DNA of 64,000 nt from Bacteroidota bacterium (lineage in GTDB: Bacteria > Bacteroidota > Bacteroidia > Chitinophagales > Chitinophagaceae). The stretch spans positions 62,001-126,000 of the forward strand of contig JAKQGX010000027.1 in NCBI GenBank assembly GCA_029573235.1. The letters are read 5' to 3'. Under the pieces are notes generated by a model that was given only the letters and a program-made list of their open reading frames with translations, was not told where the DNA came from and ran no database searches. Shown one piece after another: positions 63,927-64,000 of the stretch (position 1 is its first letter; every line of letters starts with the position of its first letter). The position numbers and the translations under genes were made by a program.

Positions 63927-64000
63927 CTACTCAGCAAAGTGAAATTGCGCAGGTCCCACACCGGTTTTAAACTCCTGTAGTTTTTGTCCGTCTTGACGAT
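63927..64000 (-). CDS. C-terminal end of an exported YncE/DUF5074-like protein, cut by window edge
   Basis: The minus strand has an open frame from the window end to TAG at 63927-63929, encoding 24 residues (RQDGQKLQEFKTGVGPAQFHFAE plus a partial codon). The phrase DG-x-K-x-x-E-F-x-T-G-x-G-P is typical of the C-terminus of YncE/DUF5074 beta-propeller proteins that accompany TonB receptors in Bacteroidota. It is too short to be certain. It ends 22 nt before the receptor gene, consistent with one operon. Confidence 0.45.
   Translation of the reverse strand, partial: RQDGQKLQEFKTGVGPAQFHFAE

Overview
The window reads as chromosomal DNA of a Bacteroidota bacterium, most likely of the Chitinophagaceae type. 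The grounds are proteins with type IX secretion (T9SS) type A and type B C-terminal sorting domains, a PorP/SprF-family partner, a sigma/FecR/TonB-receptor surface-signalling operon, a DUF3810 protein, and promoters with the Bacteroidota -7 element TAnnTTTG. Most of the window is ordinary, densely packed housekeeping and envelope genes. I saw no phage, integrase, transposase, CRISPR array or rRNA.

Layout. 1-2.4 kb: 3' part of accC, an Hpt phosphotransfer protein and a beta-barrel protein. 2.6-3.2 kb: three tRNA genes (His, Gly, Leu). 3.25-7.93 kb: two large T9SS-exported proteins. 8.1-10.7 kb: a two-component operon (response regulator, short histidine kinase, 7-TM protein, and a lipoprotein gene interrupted by an amber codon). 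11.2-11.9 kb: pyrH. 12-12.6 kb: decayed copies of the 3.25-7.93 kb genes. 12.7-19.1 kb: ECF sigma factor, FecR, a stand-alone STN/16-residue-repeat protein, a TonB-dependent receptor and a DUF2807 lipoprotein. 19.2-19.5 kb: a decayed pyrH copy. 19.6-22.7 kb: obgE, adk, tcdA, tatD. 22.9-28.7 kb: prolyl oligopeptidase, SRPBCC protein, hmgA, truA, DUF3810 protein. 28.7-36 kb: RND adaptor, ispH, rfbC/DegT sugar genes, ftcD, lpxK. 36-44 kb: beta-helix T9SS protein, PiT phosphate transporter with its DUF47 partner, AraC regulator, membrane pyrophosphatase. 44-52.8 kb: pcm, two Tat-type ferritin-like proteins, two polytopic GT39-like proteins, porin-like protein, AraC regulator, fructose-bisphosphate aldolase. 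52.9-58.8 kb: a 1355-residue PKD protein of T9SS type B with its PorP/SprF partner, and an OmpR-type regulator. 59-64 kb: fumarylacetoacetate hydrolase family protein, CBS/CorC protein, TonB receptor, and the edge of another gene.

Three observations stand out. (1) Degenerate palindromes of the type ACCGTTTnnAAACGGT lie upstream of both the two-component operon (four sites plus a half site at an exact 23-bp period) and the T9SS gene at 7929 (two sites). In both cases the first site begins exactly 22 bp upstream of a TAnnTTTG box with no recognisable -33 element. This looks like one activator-controlled regulon, plausibly that of the adjacent response regulator. (2) Segments near 3252, 5388-5770 and 11450-11975 reappear in the same order and orientation at 11987, 12148-12500 and 19177-19568. 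This is the signature of an old tandem duplication of about 8.7 kb whose second copy has decayed and now encloses the ECF operon. (3) In the ECF operon the STN signalling domain is on a separate repeat protein and not on the TonB receptor, which suggests a split transducer.

Metabolic links: hmgA and the FAH-family gene belong to tyrosine/homogentisate breakdown, ftcD to histidine breakdown, and rfbC with the DegT aminotransferase to deoxysugar synthesis for surface glycans.
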